NCBI GenBank assembly: GCA_946182825.1
Contig: CAMGZH010000013.1
Span: forward strand, 1 to 64,000
From: an uncultured Lachnospiraceae bacterium
GTDB lineage: Bacteria > Bacillota > Clostridia > Lachnospirales > Lachnospiraceae
Length of the DNA: 64,000 nucleotides
Direction: 5' to 3'
Shown: piece after piece, positions 35,696 through 45,321 of the stretch
Numbering within the stretch: the stretch's first letter is position 1
How the letters are laid out: each line of letters opens with the position of its first letter
Program-made: the position numbers and the translations under genes
Notes under the pieces: model-generated
What the model saw: only the letters and a program-made list of their open reading frames with translations
Told to the model about the DNA's origin: nothing
Databases searched by the model: none

Positions 35696-35724
35696 TTGAA
35701 AGACAACTGCTTCTTTGGTATGAT
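35696..35724 (+). promoter_or_regulatory. Promoter of tRNA-Leu
   Basis: TTGAAA (35696-35701), 17-base spacer, TATGAT (35719-35724), ending 10 bp before the mature tRNA. Confidence 0.83.
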
Positions 35725-35734
35725 ATAGCAGTTG

Positions 35735-35817
35735 GCAGGAATGGCGGAATGGCAGACGCAGCAGACTCAAAATCTGCCGGTGGCAACATCGTGTGGGTTC
35801 AAGTCCCATTTCCTGCA
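35735..35817 (+). tRNA. tRNA-Leu (CAA anticodon)
   Basis: An 83-nt class II tRNA: acceptor GCAGGAA/TTCCTGC, anticodon stem GCAGA/TCTGC with loop CTCAAAA (anticodon CAA, reading TTG), a long variable arm (CGGTGGCAACATCG) and T loop GTTCAAG. Discriminator A; CCA is not encoded. Confidence 0.95.
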
Positions 35818-35824
35818 GCTTTTG

Positions 35825-35854
35825 ATCCCGGGGCGTAATGCCTTGGGATTTTTT
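35825..35854 (+). terminator. Terminator of tRNA-Leu
   Basis: Ten-base-pair stem ATCCCGGGGC/GCCTTGGGAT (35825-35834 with 35840-35849, two G-U pairs), loop GTAAT, then a run of six T. Confidence 0.9.
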
Positions 35855-35923
35855 ATTGCCATCAACTTTTCTGGTAGGTATAATGAGAGAAGTACTTCTT
35901 GAAACAGAAAGAGGGATTAGCCT

Positions 35924-36679
35924 ATGATGATTAAAAGAGTGGATGAGAATTCCATCACCTGCAGAATTTCAAAAGAAGAATTAGAAGAGATGGGTCTGGC
36001 ATTGGATGACCTGATCAGTAATAGAGAGAAAGCAAGAGGACTTCTGAAGGAGGTTCTTGAGGAGGCAAAGACCCGGGTTAATTTTTACGCAGACAGTAAT
36101 CAGCTGAATGTGCAGATGTCAGTTCTTCCTGACGGGGATGTGACTCTGACGATCTTTGATGATCAGAAGAGCGCCATTGCTGCCATGCTTCGTCAGTATA
36201 AGGAACTTTTACACCAGCAGATGGAGGATGATCCGGATTCCAATCTTCTGTCACCGGATCCTTCCCGTGATGGAGTTGAGGTTCCGCTGCCGGAGACTCT
36301 TTCCAAGAAGAACGGAAGCAGTATTCTGACCAAGTTAAACTCAGCCGAGACGAAGGAGCTGTTGGATCAGCTGGAGGATGATGATCCGGTGATGCTGCCT
36401 CTGACGATTTCTTTTGACAACCTTGAGGATGTGATGTCTCTATGCCGACAGATCAGCCCATGGAATCCCATGGCGAAGTCTGATCTGTATAAGTTCCAGG
36501 ACAGATACTATCTGTCCATTACCTTAACTGAACATAAGATTTCTATGGCAAGGTCGGTCTTTGCCCTGGCAGAGTATTCCGGTCGGGCAGAGAAGCGTTC
36601 CTATGTGCTTCCGTTTCTTCAGGAGCATGGGCGTCTTCTGTGTGCCGGTAATGCGCTTGAGGCCCTTGCCCGAATCTAG
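35924..36679 (+). CDS. mecA: MecA-family ClpC adaptor
   Basis: A 251-residue adaptor protein of the MecA family, which delivers substrates to the ClpCP protease. The N-terminal domain MIKRVDENSITCRISKEELEEMG followed by DLISNREKAR matches the substrate-binding half; an acidic linker (about 105-125) leads to a C-terminal ClpC-binding domain containing ISFDNLEDVMSLCRQI and YLSITLTEHK. The actual targets in Clostridia are unknown. Two adjacent ATG codons (35924, 35927) are possible starts. It is monocistronic, closed by a terminator. Confidence 0.86.
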   Translation: MMIKRVDENSITCRISKEELEEMGLALDDLISNREKARGLLKEVLEEAKTRVNFYADSNQLNVQMSVLPDGDVTLTIFDDQKSAIAAMLRQYKELLHQQMEDDPDSNLLSPDPSRDGVEVPLPETLSKKNGSSILTKLNSAETKELLDQLEDDDPVMLPLTISFDNLEDVMSLCRQISPWNPMAKSDLYKFQDRYYLSITLTEHKISMARSVFALAEYSGRAEKRSYVLPFLQEHGRLLCAGNALEALARI

Positions 36680-36682
36680 AAC

Positions 36683-36709
36683 AAAAGGACTGTGTAGACA
36701 GTCCTTTTT
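36683..36709 (+). terminator. Terminator of mecA
   Basis: Perfect 11-bp stem AAAAGGACTGT/ACAGTCCTTTT (36683-36693, 36698-36708) with loop GTAG and a short T run. Confidence 0.9.
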
Positions 36710-36749
36710 GTGTGCAATTTTATAAGGGTGAATTGATTTAACTCTTTAC

Positions 36750-36778
36750 TTGAAAAATATTCACAGATAGACTATAGT
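36750..36778 (+). promoter_or_regulatory. Promoter of leuB-ilvD-ilvB
   Basis: TTGAAA (36750-36755), 17-base spacer, TATAGT (36773-36778), 33 bp before the leuB ATG. The short leader leaves no room for a T-box or leader-peptide attenuator. Confidence 0.78.
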
Positions 36779-36811
36779 AAGTTCATATTCGATAGAAAGA
36801 AGGGCAGGTAA

Positions 36812-37906
36812 ATGGATTTTAAAGTTGGCGTTATTGCCGGTGACGGAATTGGACCAGAAGTAACAGATGAGGCCTGGAAGGTTTTAAGCAAGGTTGGAGA
36901 GAAGTTTGGCCATACCTTTCATAGAACGGATATTTTAATGGGCGGATGCTCCATTGATGCCACAGGGGAGCCTCTTACAGACGAAGCAATTGAGACTGCA
37001 AAGGCACAGGATGCTGTCCTTATGGGCAGTATCGGAGGTAATACATCTACCTCTCCATGGTATAAGCTTCCACCTCAGAAGCGTCCGGAGGCCGGACTTT
37101 TGAAGCTTCGTAAGTCACTCAATCTGTTTGCTAACTTGAGACCAGCATACCTGTACCCTCAGCTGAAGGAGGCCTGCCCTCTGAAGGAGGCTACGGCAGA
37201 GGCCGGATTTGATATGCTGATCATGCGTGAGCTTACCGGAGGACTCTACTTTGGAGCCAGGAAGACCCATGAAGTTAACGGTCTTATGACAGCAGAGGAT
37301 ACTCTGACCTATAACGAGGAGGAGATCCGTCGAATCGCAAAGCGAGGCTTTGATGTAGCTATGAAGAGAAGGAAGAAGGTCATTTCTGTGGATAAGGCCA
37401 ATGTTCTGGATTCTTCCCGTCTCTGGAGAAAGGTCGTAGAAGAGGTGGCAGCGGACTATCCTGAGGTGACACTGGAGCATATGCTTGTGGATAACTGTGC
37501 GATGCAGCTGGTAAAAGATCCGGCACAGTTTGATGTTGTCCTGACAGAGAATATGTTTGGTGACATTCTTTCCGATGAGGCTGCCATGATCACAGGTTCT
37601 CTTGGAATGCTTTCTTCTGCCAGCCTTAATGAGACGAAGTTCGGTCTCTATGAGCCAAGCGGCGGATCAGCACCGGATATTGCAGGAATGGATATTGCCA
37701 ATCCCATCGCAACCATTCTTTCTGCAGCTATGATGCTTCGTTACAGTTTCGATCTGGATGCAGAGGCAGATGCGATAGAAGAGGCAGTGCGTAAGACATT
37801 GGATGACGGAATCCGAACCGGTGACATTATGCCTAGAGAGGGCGAAGGCTCTGTGACGAAGGTGGGCTGCTCTGCTATGGGAGATGCCATCGTTGCCAGA
37901 TTATAA
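36812..37906 (+). CDS. leuB: 3-isopropylmalate dehydrogenase
   Basis: NAD-dependent oxidative decarboxylase of leucine synthesis. The 364-residue protein has [18 protein letters not shown] at the N-terminus, the substrate loop [24 protein letters not shown] and the metal/NAD region [24 protein letters not shown] and [13 protein letters not shown]. These features favour LeuB over isocitrate dehydrogenase. It heads an operon with ilvD (26 bp) and ilvB; leuA and leuCD are not in the window. Confidence 0.95.
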   Translation: MDFKVGVIAGDGIGPEVTDEAWKVLSKVGEKFGHTFHRTDILMGGCSIDATGEPLTDEAIETAKAQDAVLMGSIGGNTSTSPWYKLPPQKRPEAGLLKLRKSLNLFANLRPAYLYPQLKEACPLKEATAEAGFDMLIMRELTGGLYFGARKTHEVNGLMTAEDTLTYNEEEIRRIAKRGFDVAMKRRKKVISVDKANVLDSSRLWRKVVEEVAADYPEVTLEHMLVDNCAMQLVKDPAQFDVVLTENMFGDILSDEAAMITGSLGMLSSASLNETKFGLYEPSGGSAPDIAGMDIANPIATILSAAMMLRYSFDLDAEADAIEEAVRKTLDDGIRTGDIMPREGEGSVTKVGCSAMGDAIVARL

Positions 37907-37932
37907 GAATGCATAAAGGAAGGAATAGAGAT

Positions 37933-39606
37933 ATGTTAAGCGATAATATGAAAAGCGGAATGCAGCAGGCTCCGGCAAGAAGCCTTTTGAATGCATTAGG
38001 ATATACAGAAGAAGAAGTAAAAAAGCCAATGGTAGGTATCGTTTGTTCCTACAATGAGATCGTACCGGGGCATATGAATCTGGATAAGATCGCAGAGGCT
38101 GTTAAAATGGGCGTTGCAGAGGCAGGGGGAACTCCTGTTATGTTCCCTGCTATAGCAGTGTGTGACGGAATTGCCATGGGACATATCGGAATGAAGTATT
38201 CCCTTGTGACCCGGGATCTGATTGCAGACTCTACCGAGTGTATGGCCATTGCTCATCAGTTTGATGCTCTTGTTATGATCCCCAACTGTGATAAGAATGT
38301 TCCGGGACTTCTGATGGCTGCAGCAAGAGTCAATGTTCCGACCGTATTTGTATCCGGCGGTCCTATGCTTGCAGGTCACATTCACGGTAAGAAGAGATCC
38401 CTTTCCTCCATGTTTGAGGCTGTTGGTGCCCATGCAGCCGGTAAGATGACAGAGGAAGAGGTATGCCATTTTGAGCAGAATGTATGTCCGACCTGCGGAA
38501 GTTGTTCCGGAATGTACACAGCCAACTCCATGAACTGTCTGACAGAGGCTCTGGGAATGGGTCTTCCGGGCAACGGAACCATCCCGGCTGTCTACTCTGC
38601 AAGACTTCGTCTGGCGAAGAAGGCAGGATACGCTGTTATGGATATGCTTAAGAAAAATATCCGTCCAAGGGATATCATTACCAAGGATTCCATCATGAAT
38701 GCGTTGACGGTTGATATGGCACTTGGATGTTCTACAAACTCCATGCTTCATTTACCGGCCATTGCGCATGAGATCGGTTTTGACTTTGATATCAGCTTTG
38801 CCAATCCGATCTCCGAGAAGACACCGAACCTCTGTCATCTCGCACCGGCAGGTCCGACCTACATGGAGGATCTGAATGAGGCCGGTGGTGTTTATGCGGT
38901 TATGAAGGAGCTGGATGATGCAGGACTTCTGAACAAGGATTGTATGACAGTAACCGGTAAGACCATCGGAGAAGCGATCAAGAACAGCGTCAACCTGAAT
39001 CCTGAGGTAATTCGTCCGCTGGACAACCCATACAGTAAGGAAGGTGGACTGGCCGTATTAAAGGGTAACCTGGCACCGGATGGATCTGTTGTCAAGAGAA
39101 GTGCTGTTGTCCCTGAGATGATGAAGCATTCCGGTCCGGCCCGTGTCTTTGATTGTGAGGAAGACGCTATTGCAGCCATCAAGGGTGGCAAGATCGTTGA
39201 AGGCGATGTCGTCGTGATCCGATATGAGGGACCGAAGGGTGGCCCGGGAATGCGGGAGATGCTCAATCCTACATCTGCCATTGCAGGAATGGGACTTGGC
39301 TCATCGGTTGCACTGATCACTGACGGACGTTTCTCCGGAGCAAGCCGTGGAGCATCCATTGGACATGTATCACCGGAGGCAGCCGTTGGCGGCCCTATCG
39401 CTTTCGTAGAAGAGGGCGATATCATTGATATTGATATCCCGTCCATGACCTTGAATCTTCAGGTCAGCGATGAGGAACTGGCAAAGCGTAAGGCAAAGTG
39501 GCAGCCGAGAGAGCCGAAGGTAACAACCGGTTACCTTAAGAGATACCAGGCTATGGTTACATCCGGTAACAGAGGAGCGATCCTTGAAGTTCCTGGTCAG
39601 CAATAA
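37933..39606 (+). CDS. ilvD: Dihydroxy-acid dehydratase
   Basis: Iron-sulfur enzyme that dehydrates dihydroxy acids to the 2-oxo acid precursors of valine, isoleucine and leucine. The 557-residue protein contains the cluster-binding motifs NCDKNVPG and [18 protein letters not shown], and the C-terminal [23 protein letters not shown] 37933 follows GGAAGG; the ORF track begins 8 codons earlier at an ATG that precedes this binding site, and the family N-terminus [17 protein letters not shown] supports the later start. Confidence 0.95.
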   Translation: MLSDNMKSGMQQAPARSLLNALGYTEEEVKKPMVGIVCSYNEIVPGHMNLDKIAEAVKMGVAEAGGTPVMFPAIAVCDGIAMGHIGMKYSLVTRDLIADSTECMAIAHQFDALVMIPNCDKNVPGLLMAAARVNVPTVFVSGGPMLAGHIHGKKRSLSSMFEAVGAHAAGKMTEEEVCHFEQNVCPTCGSCSGMYTANSMNCLTEALGMGLPGNGTIPAVYSARLRLAKKAGYAVMDMLKKNIRPRDIITKDSIMNALTVDMALGCSTNSMLHLPAIAHEIGFDFDISFANPISEKTPNLCHLAPAGPTYMEDLNEAGGVYAVMKELDDAGLLNKDCMTVTGKTIGEAIKNSVNLNPEVIRPLDNPYSKEGGLAVLKGNLAPDGSVVKRSAVVPEMMKHSGPARVFDCEEDAIAAIKGGKIVEGDVVVIRYEGPKGGPGMREMLNPTSAIAGMGLGSSVALITDGRFSGASRGASIGHVSPEAAVGGPIAFVEEGDIIDIDIPSMTLNLQVSDEELAKRKAKWQPREPKVTTGYLKRYQAMVTSGNRGAILEVPGQQ

Positions 39607-39634
39607 GACAGTTTGATATAAGGAGGAGAAGGAC

Positions 39635-41332
39635 ATGCAGCTGACAGGAGCAGAAATTGTAATCAAATGTCTCTTGGAGCAGAAAGTAGATACCGTTTTT
39701 GGATACCCCGGTGGAGCGATCCTGAACGTATATGATGAACTTTATAAGCACAGCGATGAGATCCGCCATGTACTTACCAGTCATGAGCAGGGTGCCTCCC
39801 ATGCGGCAGACGGATATGCCAGAAGTACCGGCAAGGTGGGGGTTTGTTTTGCAACCAGCGGACCGGGAGCAACCAACCTTGTAACAGGAATTGCAACCGC
39901 ATATATGGATTCCGTTCCTATGGTGGCCATCACCTGTAATGTTACGGTTCCTCTCCTGGGTAAGGATTCCTTCCAGGAGGTGGATATTGCAGGCATTACC
40001 ATGCCGATCACAAAACATAACTTCATCGTTAAGGATGTAGACAAGCTGGCCCAGACTCTTCGACGGGCATTTAAGATCGCCAACACCGGTCGTCCGGGTC
40101 CGGTCCTTGTAGATATTACAAAGGATGTTACCGCTTCCCTCTGTGAATATGAAGAGGTGGTTATTCCAAAGATCCCGAGAAATGTGGAGAATATCACCCC
40201 TGCGGATCTAGAAACAGCAGCTTCCATGATCGCAGCGGCCAAAAAGCCATATATTTTCGTGGGCGGAGGCGCTGTGATCTCCGGAGCGACAGAGGAACTT
40301 AAGGAGCTGGCGGATACCATTGATGCGCCGGTGTGCGATTCTCTTATGGGTAAGGGTGCTTACGGCGGAGTCCTGCCACGTTATACCGGTATGCTTGGAA
40401 TGCACGGTACTAAGGTAAGTAATCTTGGCGTATCATCCTGTGATCTTCTGATTGCCATTGGAACAAGATTTTCCGATCGTGTCCTTGGTAATCCCAAGAC
40501 CTTCGCGAAGAATGCCAAAGTTCTTCAGATCGATGTAGATCCGGCAGAGATCAATAAGAACATTGTTGTGGATGCCCAGATCATCGGGGATGTAAGAGAA
40601 GTGCTGCGCCAGCTTTTACCAAAGTTGAAAAAGCAGGAGCATAAGGACTGGATGCGTTATATCGAAGGCCTTAAGGACAAATTCCCGACGATGATTCCAA
40701 AGGAAGGTCTGACCGGTCCGTTTGCCATTGATGCCATCTACCGTAAGACACAGGGAGATGCTCTGATTGTGACAGAAGTCGGTCAGCATCAGATGTGGGC
40801 AGCCCAGTACTATAATTTCAGCCGGCCGCGTCAGCTTCTGACCTCCGGTGGACTTGGAACCATGGGGTACGGGCTTGGAGCAGCCATTGGTGCGGCCGTG
40901 GGTAACCCGGGGAAAAAGGTCTTTAATATTGCCGGAGACGGTTGTTTCCGTATGAATATGAATGAGATCGCTACAGCAACACGGAATAAGCTTCCTATCG
41001 TAGAAGTGGTGCTGAACAACCACGTCCTTGGAATGGTTCGCCAGTGGCAGGATCTTTTCTATGGAAAGCGTTATTCCAACACCGTACTGGATGACGGTGT
41101 GGATTACGTTATGCTGGCACAGGCCATGGGAGCAAAGGGACTTCGTGCCACCAGTCAGGCAGAGTTTGAAGCATGTCTGGAGGAGGCAATGGAGACAGAA
41201 GGTCCGGTTCTGATTGATGTGATCGTTGGAAGTGATGATAAAGTATGGCCGATGGTTGCACCTGGAGCACCGATCAGTGACTGCTTTGACGATGTGGATC
41301 TTAGAGAGAAGAACAAAAAAGAGGACGACTAA
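39635..41332 (+). CDS. ilvB: Acetolactate synthase, large subunit
   Basis: TPP-dependent enzyme condensing pyruvate to acetolactate or acetohydroxybutyrate. The 565-residue protein has GAEIVIKCLLEQKVDTVFGYPGG-type N-terminus, the catalytic glutamate in SHEQGASHAADGYARS, the FAD-domain segments and the TPP motif GDGCFRMNMNEIATATRNK...NN. ATG 39635 follows AAGGAGGAG. No ilvN regulatory subunit gene follows, so it must be encoded elsewhere or be dispensable. Last gene of the leuB-ilvD-ilvB operon. Confidence 0.94.
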   Translation: MQLTGAEIVIKCLLEQKVDTVFGYPGGAILNVYDELYKHSDEIRHVLTSHEQGASHAADGYARSTGKVGVCFATSGPGATNLVTGIATAYMDSVPMVAITCNVTVPLLGKDSFQEVDIAGITMPITKHNFIVKDVDKLAQTLRRAFKIANTGRPGPVLVDITKDVTASLCEYEEVVIPKIPRNVENITPADLETAASMIAAAKKPYIFVGGGAVISGATEELKELADTIDAPVCDSLMGKGAYGGVLPRYTGMLGMHGTKVSNLGVSSCDLLIAIGTRFSDRVLGNPKTFAKNAKVLQIDVDPAEINKNIVVDAQIIGDVREVLRQLLPKLKKQEHKDWMRYIEGLKDKFPTMIPKEGLTGPFAIDAIYRKTQGDALIVTEVGQHQMWAAQYYNFSRPRQLLTSGGLGTMGYGLGAAIGAAVGNPGKKVFNIAGDGCFRMNMNEIATATRNKLPIVEVVLNNHVLGMVRQWQDLFYGKRYSNTVLDDGVDYVMLAQAMGAKGLRATSQAEFEACLEEAMETEGPVLIDVIVGSDDKVWPMVAPGAPISDCFDDVDLREKNKKEDD

Positions 41333-41334
41333 CG

Positions 41335-41350
41335 CGTCAATACGTTAAAG
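41335..41350 (+). promoter_or_regulatory. CGT-N4-AYG-TTAAAG motif copy 2
   Basis: CGTCAATACGTTAAAG directly after the ilvB stop and 197 bp before serC, matching the site before ppdK at 13 of 16 positions. Function unknown. Confidence 0.35.
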
Positions 41351-41380
41351 TGTGTTTGTAAAAAAACAATATTTTCTGAA

Positions 41381-41416
41381 ATTTGGGCAGATTTTATCTT
41401 TTAAATCTGCCCAAAT
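41381..41416 (+). terminator. Hairpin after ilvB without U-tract
   Basis: Perfect 14-bp stem ATTTGGGCAGATTT (41381-41394) / AAATCTGCCCAAAT (41403-41416), loop TATCTTTT. No T run follows (ATGGTAATA), so it is either a weak or factor-assisted terminator or an mRNA 3'-end stabiliser. Confidence 0.5.
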
Positions 41417-41435
41417 ATGGTAATATAGGTAAGGT

Positions 41436-41477
41436 GATTGTCGGGGGCGGACGCGTGGACGCGACCGGCGGACAATC
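41436..41477 (+). other. GC-rich structured leader of serC
   Basis: GATTGTC (41436-41442) pairs with GACAATC (41471-41477) around a very GC-rich core containing CGCG-TGGA-CGCG (41452-41463). It lies in the serC leader 69 bp before the ATG, in an otherwise AT-rich region. It matches no riboswitch class known to me. Confidence 0.5.
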
Positions 41478-41546
41478 AAAGCGTTTTCATCAGGAAAAGG
41501 AAGGCGCAAAAAGAAACTCAACATATAAGATACAGGAGGAAAACAG

Positions 41547-42629
41547 ATGTCTAGAGTGTACAACTTTTCAGCAGGTCCAGCTGTTCTGCCGGAGGAAGTT
41601 CTGAAGGAAGCAGCAGCAGATATGATGGATTACAAGGGCTGTGGAATGTCGGTTATGGAGATGTCGCATCGTTCGAAGATGTTTGACGACATTATTAAGG
41701 AAGCAGAAGCAGACATTCGTTCGCTGATGAACATTCCGGACAATTATAAGGTATTATTCCTTCAGGGTGGTGCCAGCCAGCAGTTCTCAGCTGTACCAAT
41801 GAATCTTATGAAGAATAAGAAGGCCGGCTACATTGTAACAGGTCAGTGGGCGAAGAAGGCTGCGCAGGAGGCAAAGCGCTATGGTGAGGTTGTAGAGCTT
41901 GCTTCTTCTGCAGACAAGACCTTCTCTTATATTCCAGATTGTTCTGACCTTGCGATCACAGATGATCTTGACTATGTATATATCTGTGAGAACAATACCA
42001 TCTACGGAACACATTACCATGAGCTTCCGAATACAAAGGGTGTTGACCTTGTATCCGACGTATCATCCTGCTTCTTATCTGAGCCGATCGATGTCAGCAA
42101 GTATGCTGTTGTATACGGTGGCGTTCAGAAGAACGTGGGACCGGCAGGTCTTGTAATTGCCATTATCCGTGAGGATCTGATTACAGATGATGTGCTTGAG
42201 GGAACTCCTACCATGCTGAAGTGGAAGACACAGGCAGATAACGATTCCTTATACAACACACCGAACTGCTGGGCAATCTATATCTGCGGTCTTGTGTTCA
42301 AGTGGCTCCTTAAGAATGGTGGACTTGAGGCAATGAAGAAGCGCAATGAGGAGAAGGCAGCCGTTCTGTATGATTTCCTTGACCAGAGCAAGTTGTTTAA
42401 GGGAACCGTTGAGCCGGCTTCCCGTTCTCTTATGAACGTTCCTTTCGTAACAGGGGATGCAGACCTTGATGCCAAGTTTGTAGCTGAGGCTAAGGCAGCA
42501 GGCTTTGAGAACCTTAAGGGACACAGAACAGTAGGTGGTATGAGAGCTTCCATCTATAACGCTATGCCAAAGGAAGGCGTAGAGAAGCTGGTTGCATTCA
42601 TGGCAGAGTTTGAGAAGAAGAACAGCTAA
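41547..42629 (+). CDS. serC: Phosphoserine aminotransferase
   Basis: PLP enzyme converting 3-phosphohydroxypyruvate and glutamate to phosphoserine. The 360-residue protein starts MSRVYNFSAGPAVLPEEVL, has the PLP lysine K195 in YGGVQKNVGPAG, HYHELPNTKG and the C-terminal GHRTVGGMRASIYNAMP. ATG 41547 follows AGGAGG. It forms a serine operon with serA 51 bp downstream. Confidence 0.96.
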   Translation: MSRVYNFSAGPAVLPEEVLKEAAADMMDYKGCGMSVMEMSHRSKMFDDIIKEAEADIRSLMNIPDNYKVLFLQGGASQQFSAVPMNLMKNKKAGYIVTGQWAKKAAQEAKRYGEVVELASSADKTFSYIPDCSDLAITDDLDYVYICENNTIYGTHYHELPNTKGVDLVSDVSSCFLSEPIDVSKYAVVYGGVQKNVGPAGLVIAIIREDLITDDVLEGTPTMLKWKTQADNDSLYNTPNCWAIYICGLVFKWLLKNGGLEAMKKRNEEKAAVLYDFLDQSKLFKGTVEPASRSLMNVPFVTGDADLDAKFVAEAKAAGFENLKGHRTVGGMRASIYNAMPKEGVEKLVAFMAEFEKKNS

Positions 42630-42680
42630 GAATCGCTGAAAGAGGCCGTTTGAAGGCCCATGGAAAAAGGAGAAAGATAC

Positions 42681-43844
42681 ATGTTTACATATAATACATT
42701 AAATGCCATCAGTCCGAAGGGGCTGGTGCGCTTCACCACAAATTTTAAGGCTACCGAGGAAGTGAATGATGCGGATGCGATCCTGGTTCGTTCTGCCAAG
42801 ATGCATGATATGGCCTTTTCTGACAGACTTGCCTGCATTGCAAGAGCCGGTGCCGGTGTTAACAACATTCCACTGGATGAATGTGCCAAGCAGGGTATTG
42901 TCGTATTCAATACTCCGGGTGCTAACAGTAATGCGGTCAAGGAGATGGTCTTTGCAGGAATGCTCCTTGCAAGCCGTGATATCATCGGTGGTAACAAGTG
43001 GGTAGAGGAGAATAAGGACAACGAGAATGTCGGAAAGGATATGGAGAAGGCAAAGAAGAGCTTTGCCGGAACAGAGCTTGCAGGCAAGAAGCTTGGTGTG
43101 ATTGGTCTTGGTGCGATCGGTGTCAAGGTTGCGAACGCTGCCACACACTTCGGAATGGAAGTTTATGGATATGATCCGTATATTTCTGTAAATGCAGCAT
43201 GGAACCTTTCCCGTTCTGTTAAGCATGTGACCAATGTGGATGATATTTATCGTGAGTGTGATTTTATCACTGTTCATGTACCTCTTCTTGATTCTACCAG
43301 GGAGATGATCAACACAGCTGCCATCAACCAGATGAAGAAGGGCGTTATCATCTTAAACTTCGCCCGTGATCTCCTTGTAGATGAGAAGGCTGTTGTAGCC
43401 GGAATCGAATCCGGTAAGGTGCGCCATTATGTAACCGATTTCCCGAATCCTGTAACAGCAGGTGTTGAGGGTGTTATTGCGACACCTCACCTTGGAGCTT
43501 CTACCGAGGAGGCTGAGGAGAACTGTGCAGAGATGGCTGTGGATGAGATTATGGATTATATGGAGAACGGTAACATTACTCACTCCGTGAACTATCCGGA
43601 TTGTAACATGGGTGTCTGCAATGCAGCGGGACGTCTTGCAATCCTTCACTTCAATAAGAGCGGACTGATCGCGAAGTACACCACCATTTTAGGTGATGCC
43701 AATATCAATGTAGCAGATATGACCAATAAGAGCCGCGGTGAGTATGCATATGCACTCCTTGATGTGGATTCACCGGTTGCAGCTGATGTTGTAGAGAAGC
43801 TGACAGCAGTAGACGGCGTGATCCGTGTAAGAATCGTTAAATAA
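42681..43844 (+). CDS. serA: D-3-phosphoglycerate dehydrogenase
   Basis: First enzyme of serine synthesis. The 387-residue protein contains the NAD-binding loop GVIGLGAIGVKVA near residue 140, active-site segments NFARDLLVDE and EGVIATPHLGAST (catalytic His), and a C-terminal ACT domain (about 318-387, GLIAKYTTILGDANINVADM) that could mediate feedback by serine. The ORF track start at 42660 lies before the GGAG binding site; ATG 42681 (MFTYNTLNAIS) is preferred. Confidence 0.94.
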   Translation: MFTYNTLNAISPKGLVRFTTNFKATEEVNDADAILVRSAKMHDMAFSDRLACIARAGAGVNNIPLDECAKQGIVVFNTPGANSNAVKEMVFAGMLLASRDIIGGNKWVEENKDNENVGKDMEKAKKSFAGTELAGKKLGVIGLGAIGVKVANAATHFGMEVYGYDPYISVNAAWNLSRSVKHVTNVDDIYRECDFITVHVPLLDSTREMINTAAINQMKKGVIILNFARDLLVDEKAVVAGIESGKVRHYVTDFPNPVTAGVEGVIATPHLGASTEEAEENCAEMAVDEIMDYMENGNITHSVNYPDCNMGVCNAAGRLAILHFNKSGLIAKYTTILGDANINVADMTNKSRGEYAYALLDVDSPVAADVVEKLTAVDGVIRVRIVK

Positions 43845-43876
43845 GTAGGGGCATAAACCTATAGAAAGAAGCAGTT

Positions 43877-45118
43877 ATGGCAACCATTAGACCTTTTGCA
43901 GCAATTCGTCCAAGGGAAGATATGGCCCGGACCATTGCAGCACTTCCATACGATGTATATAACAGAGCAGAGGCAACCGAGCATGTTCGTAAGTTCCCTC
44001 ACTCCTTCCTGGCGGTTGACCGGGCGGAGACAGCTTTTGATTCGGATGTAAGCGAGTATGACCCCCGTGTCTACCAGAGAGCCCATGATCTTCTCTGGGA
44101 ATGGGTGGAGGATGGCTCCTTTGTCCGGGATGATGCACCGTATTATTATATTTATGAACTGAATATGAATGGTCGTGCGCAGACGGGAATCGTTGCTTGT
44201 GCAAGCATAGATGACTATGAGCAGGGCGTAATCAAAAAGCACGAGAACACCCGTGCAGAAAAGGAGAAGGATCGTATTGCTCATGTTGATACGACCAATG
44301 CCCAGACGGGACCGATTTTCCTTGCGTATCGCCGTAACAGTGATATCACAGGAATTGTTACCAAGACCAAGCATACGGCACCGGTGTATGATTTCACCAC
44401 GCTGGACGGTATCTCTCACCGTGTATGGATCGTAAAGAAGCCGGAGGATATTGCAGTCATTGCCAATGCGTTCTCCGGAATCGACTCCATCTATATTGCT
44501 GATGGTCATCACAGGGCGGCATCCGCTGTGAAAGTGGGACAGAAGCGAAGAGCGGAGCATCCGGGTTATACGGGAGAGGAGGAGTTTAACTATTTCCTTT
44601 CGGTTCTTTTTCCGGATGAAGAGCTTAAGATCATGGATTATAACCGTGTGATCAGGGATCTGAATGGATTGACTTCTATGGAACTCTTAAATAAGGTCAA
44701 GTCTGTTGCAGATCTTCGTCGCCAGGGAAGAGCACCGATCCGTCCGGAGTTTAAGGGTGGTTTTTCCATGTATTTAGACGATACCTGGTACAATTTTGCT
44801 TTTAAAAGCGAGGTTCGCTCCGACGATCCGGTGGCGGGTCTTGATGTTTCGATCCTGCAGGATCAGATTCTTGCACCGGTGCTTGGCATTAAGGATCCTA
44901 AGACGGATGAGCGTATTGACTTTGTTGGTGGAATCCGGGGATTAAAGGAGCTGGAGAAGCGCTGCAGAACCGATGCGGTTGTAGCTTTTGCCATGTACCC
45001 TACATCCATAGCAGAACTGTTTGCTGTGGCGGATGCCGGCAGGCTGATGCCGCCGAAGTCCACCTGGTTTGAGCCGAAGCTTCGAAGTGGACTTTTTATA
45101 CATGAATTGGATCGATAA
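43877..45118 (+). CDS. DUF1015 family protein
   Basis: A 413-residue cytoplasmic protein of the DUF1015 family, starting MATIRPFAAIRPREDMARTIAALPYDVYN, which includes the family hallmark ALPYDV, and later IADGHHRAASAV and DFVGGIRG. The biochemical function is not established. Its position 32 bp after serA, in the same operon and before a strong terminator, is frequent in Clostridia and suggests a link to serine metabolism; this is inference from context. Confidence 0.82.
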   Translation: MATIRPFAAIRPREDMARTIAALPYDVYNRAEATEHVRKFPHSFLAVDRAETAFDSDVSEYDPRVYQRAHDLLWEWVEDGSFVRDDAPYYYIYELNMNGRAQTGIVACASIDDYEQGVIKKHENTRAEKEKDRIAHVDTTNAQTGPIFLAYRRNSDITGIVTKTKHTAPVYDFTTLDGISHRVWIVKKPEDIAVIANAFSGIDSIYIADGHHRAASAVKVGQKRRAEHPGYTGEEEFNYFLSVLFPDEELKIMDYNRVIRDLNGLTSMELLNKVKSVADLRRQGRAPIRPEFKGGFSMYLDDTWYNFAFKSEVRSDDPVAGLDVSILQDQILAPVLGIKDPKTDERIDFVGGIRGLKELEKRCRTDAVVAFAMYPTSIAELFAVADAGRLMPPKSTWFEPKLRSGLFIHELDR

Positions 45119-45122
45119 GATT

Positions 45123-45168
45123 AAAAGGGCCTTGCTTAGATGATTGCATCATCTAAGCAAGGCCTTTT
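45123..45168 (+). terminator. Terminator of serine operon
   Basis: Perfect 16-bp stem GGCCTTGCTTAGATGA/TCATCTAAGCAAGGCC (45128-45143, 45149-45164) with flanking AAAA/TTTT and loop TTGCA. Confidence 0.9.
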
Positions 45169-45321
45169 CCTGTATAACCTTTGTTTTTTGGTTAAAAACA
45201 CAGTACGTTTCAACTGAGTAATCGGAGAAAATGTGTTCCAACGGCTTATAGAATTCAAAGAGAAAGTCTGCTATGATAGAAACGCTGTAAGTGAATAAAA
45301 GCGGCAGAAAGGTTATGAAGC

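Noticed and set aside
36711-36811. T-box or leucine attenuator before leuB
   Set aside because: The leader after the predicted promoter is only about 25-30 bases and contains no T-box sequence or leucine-rich leader peptide.
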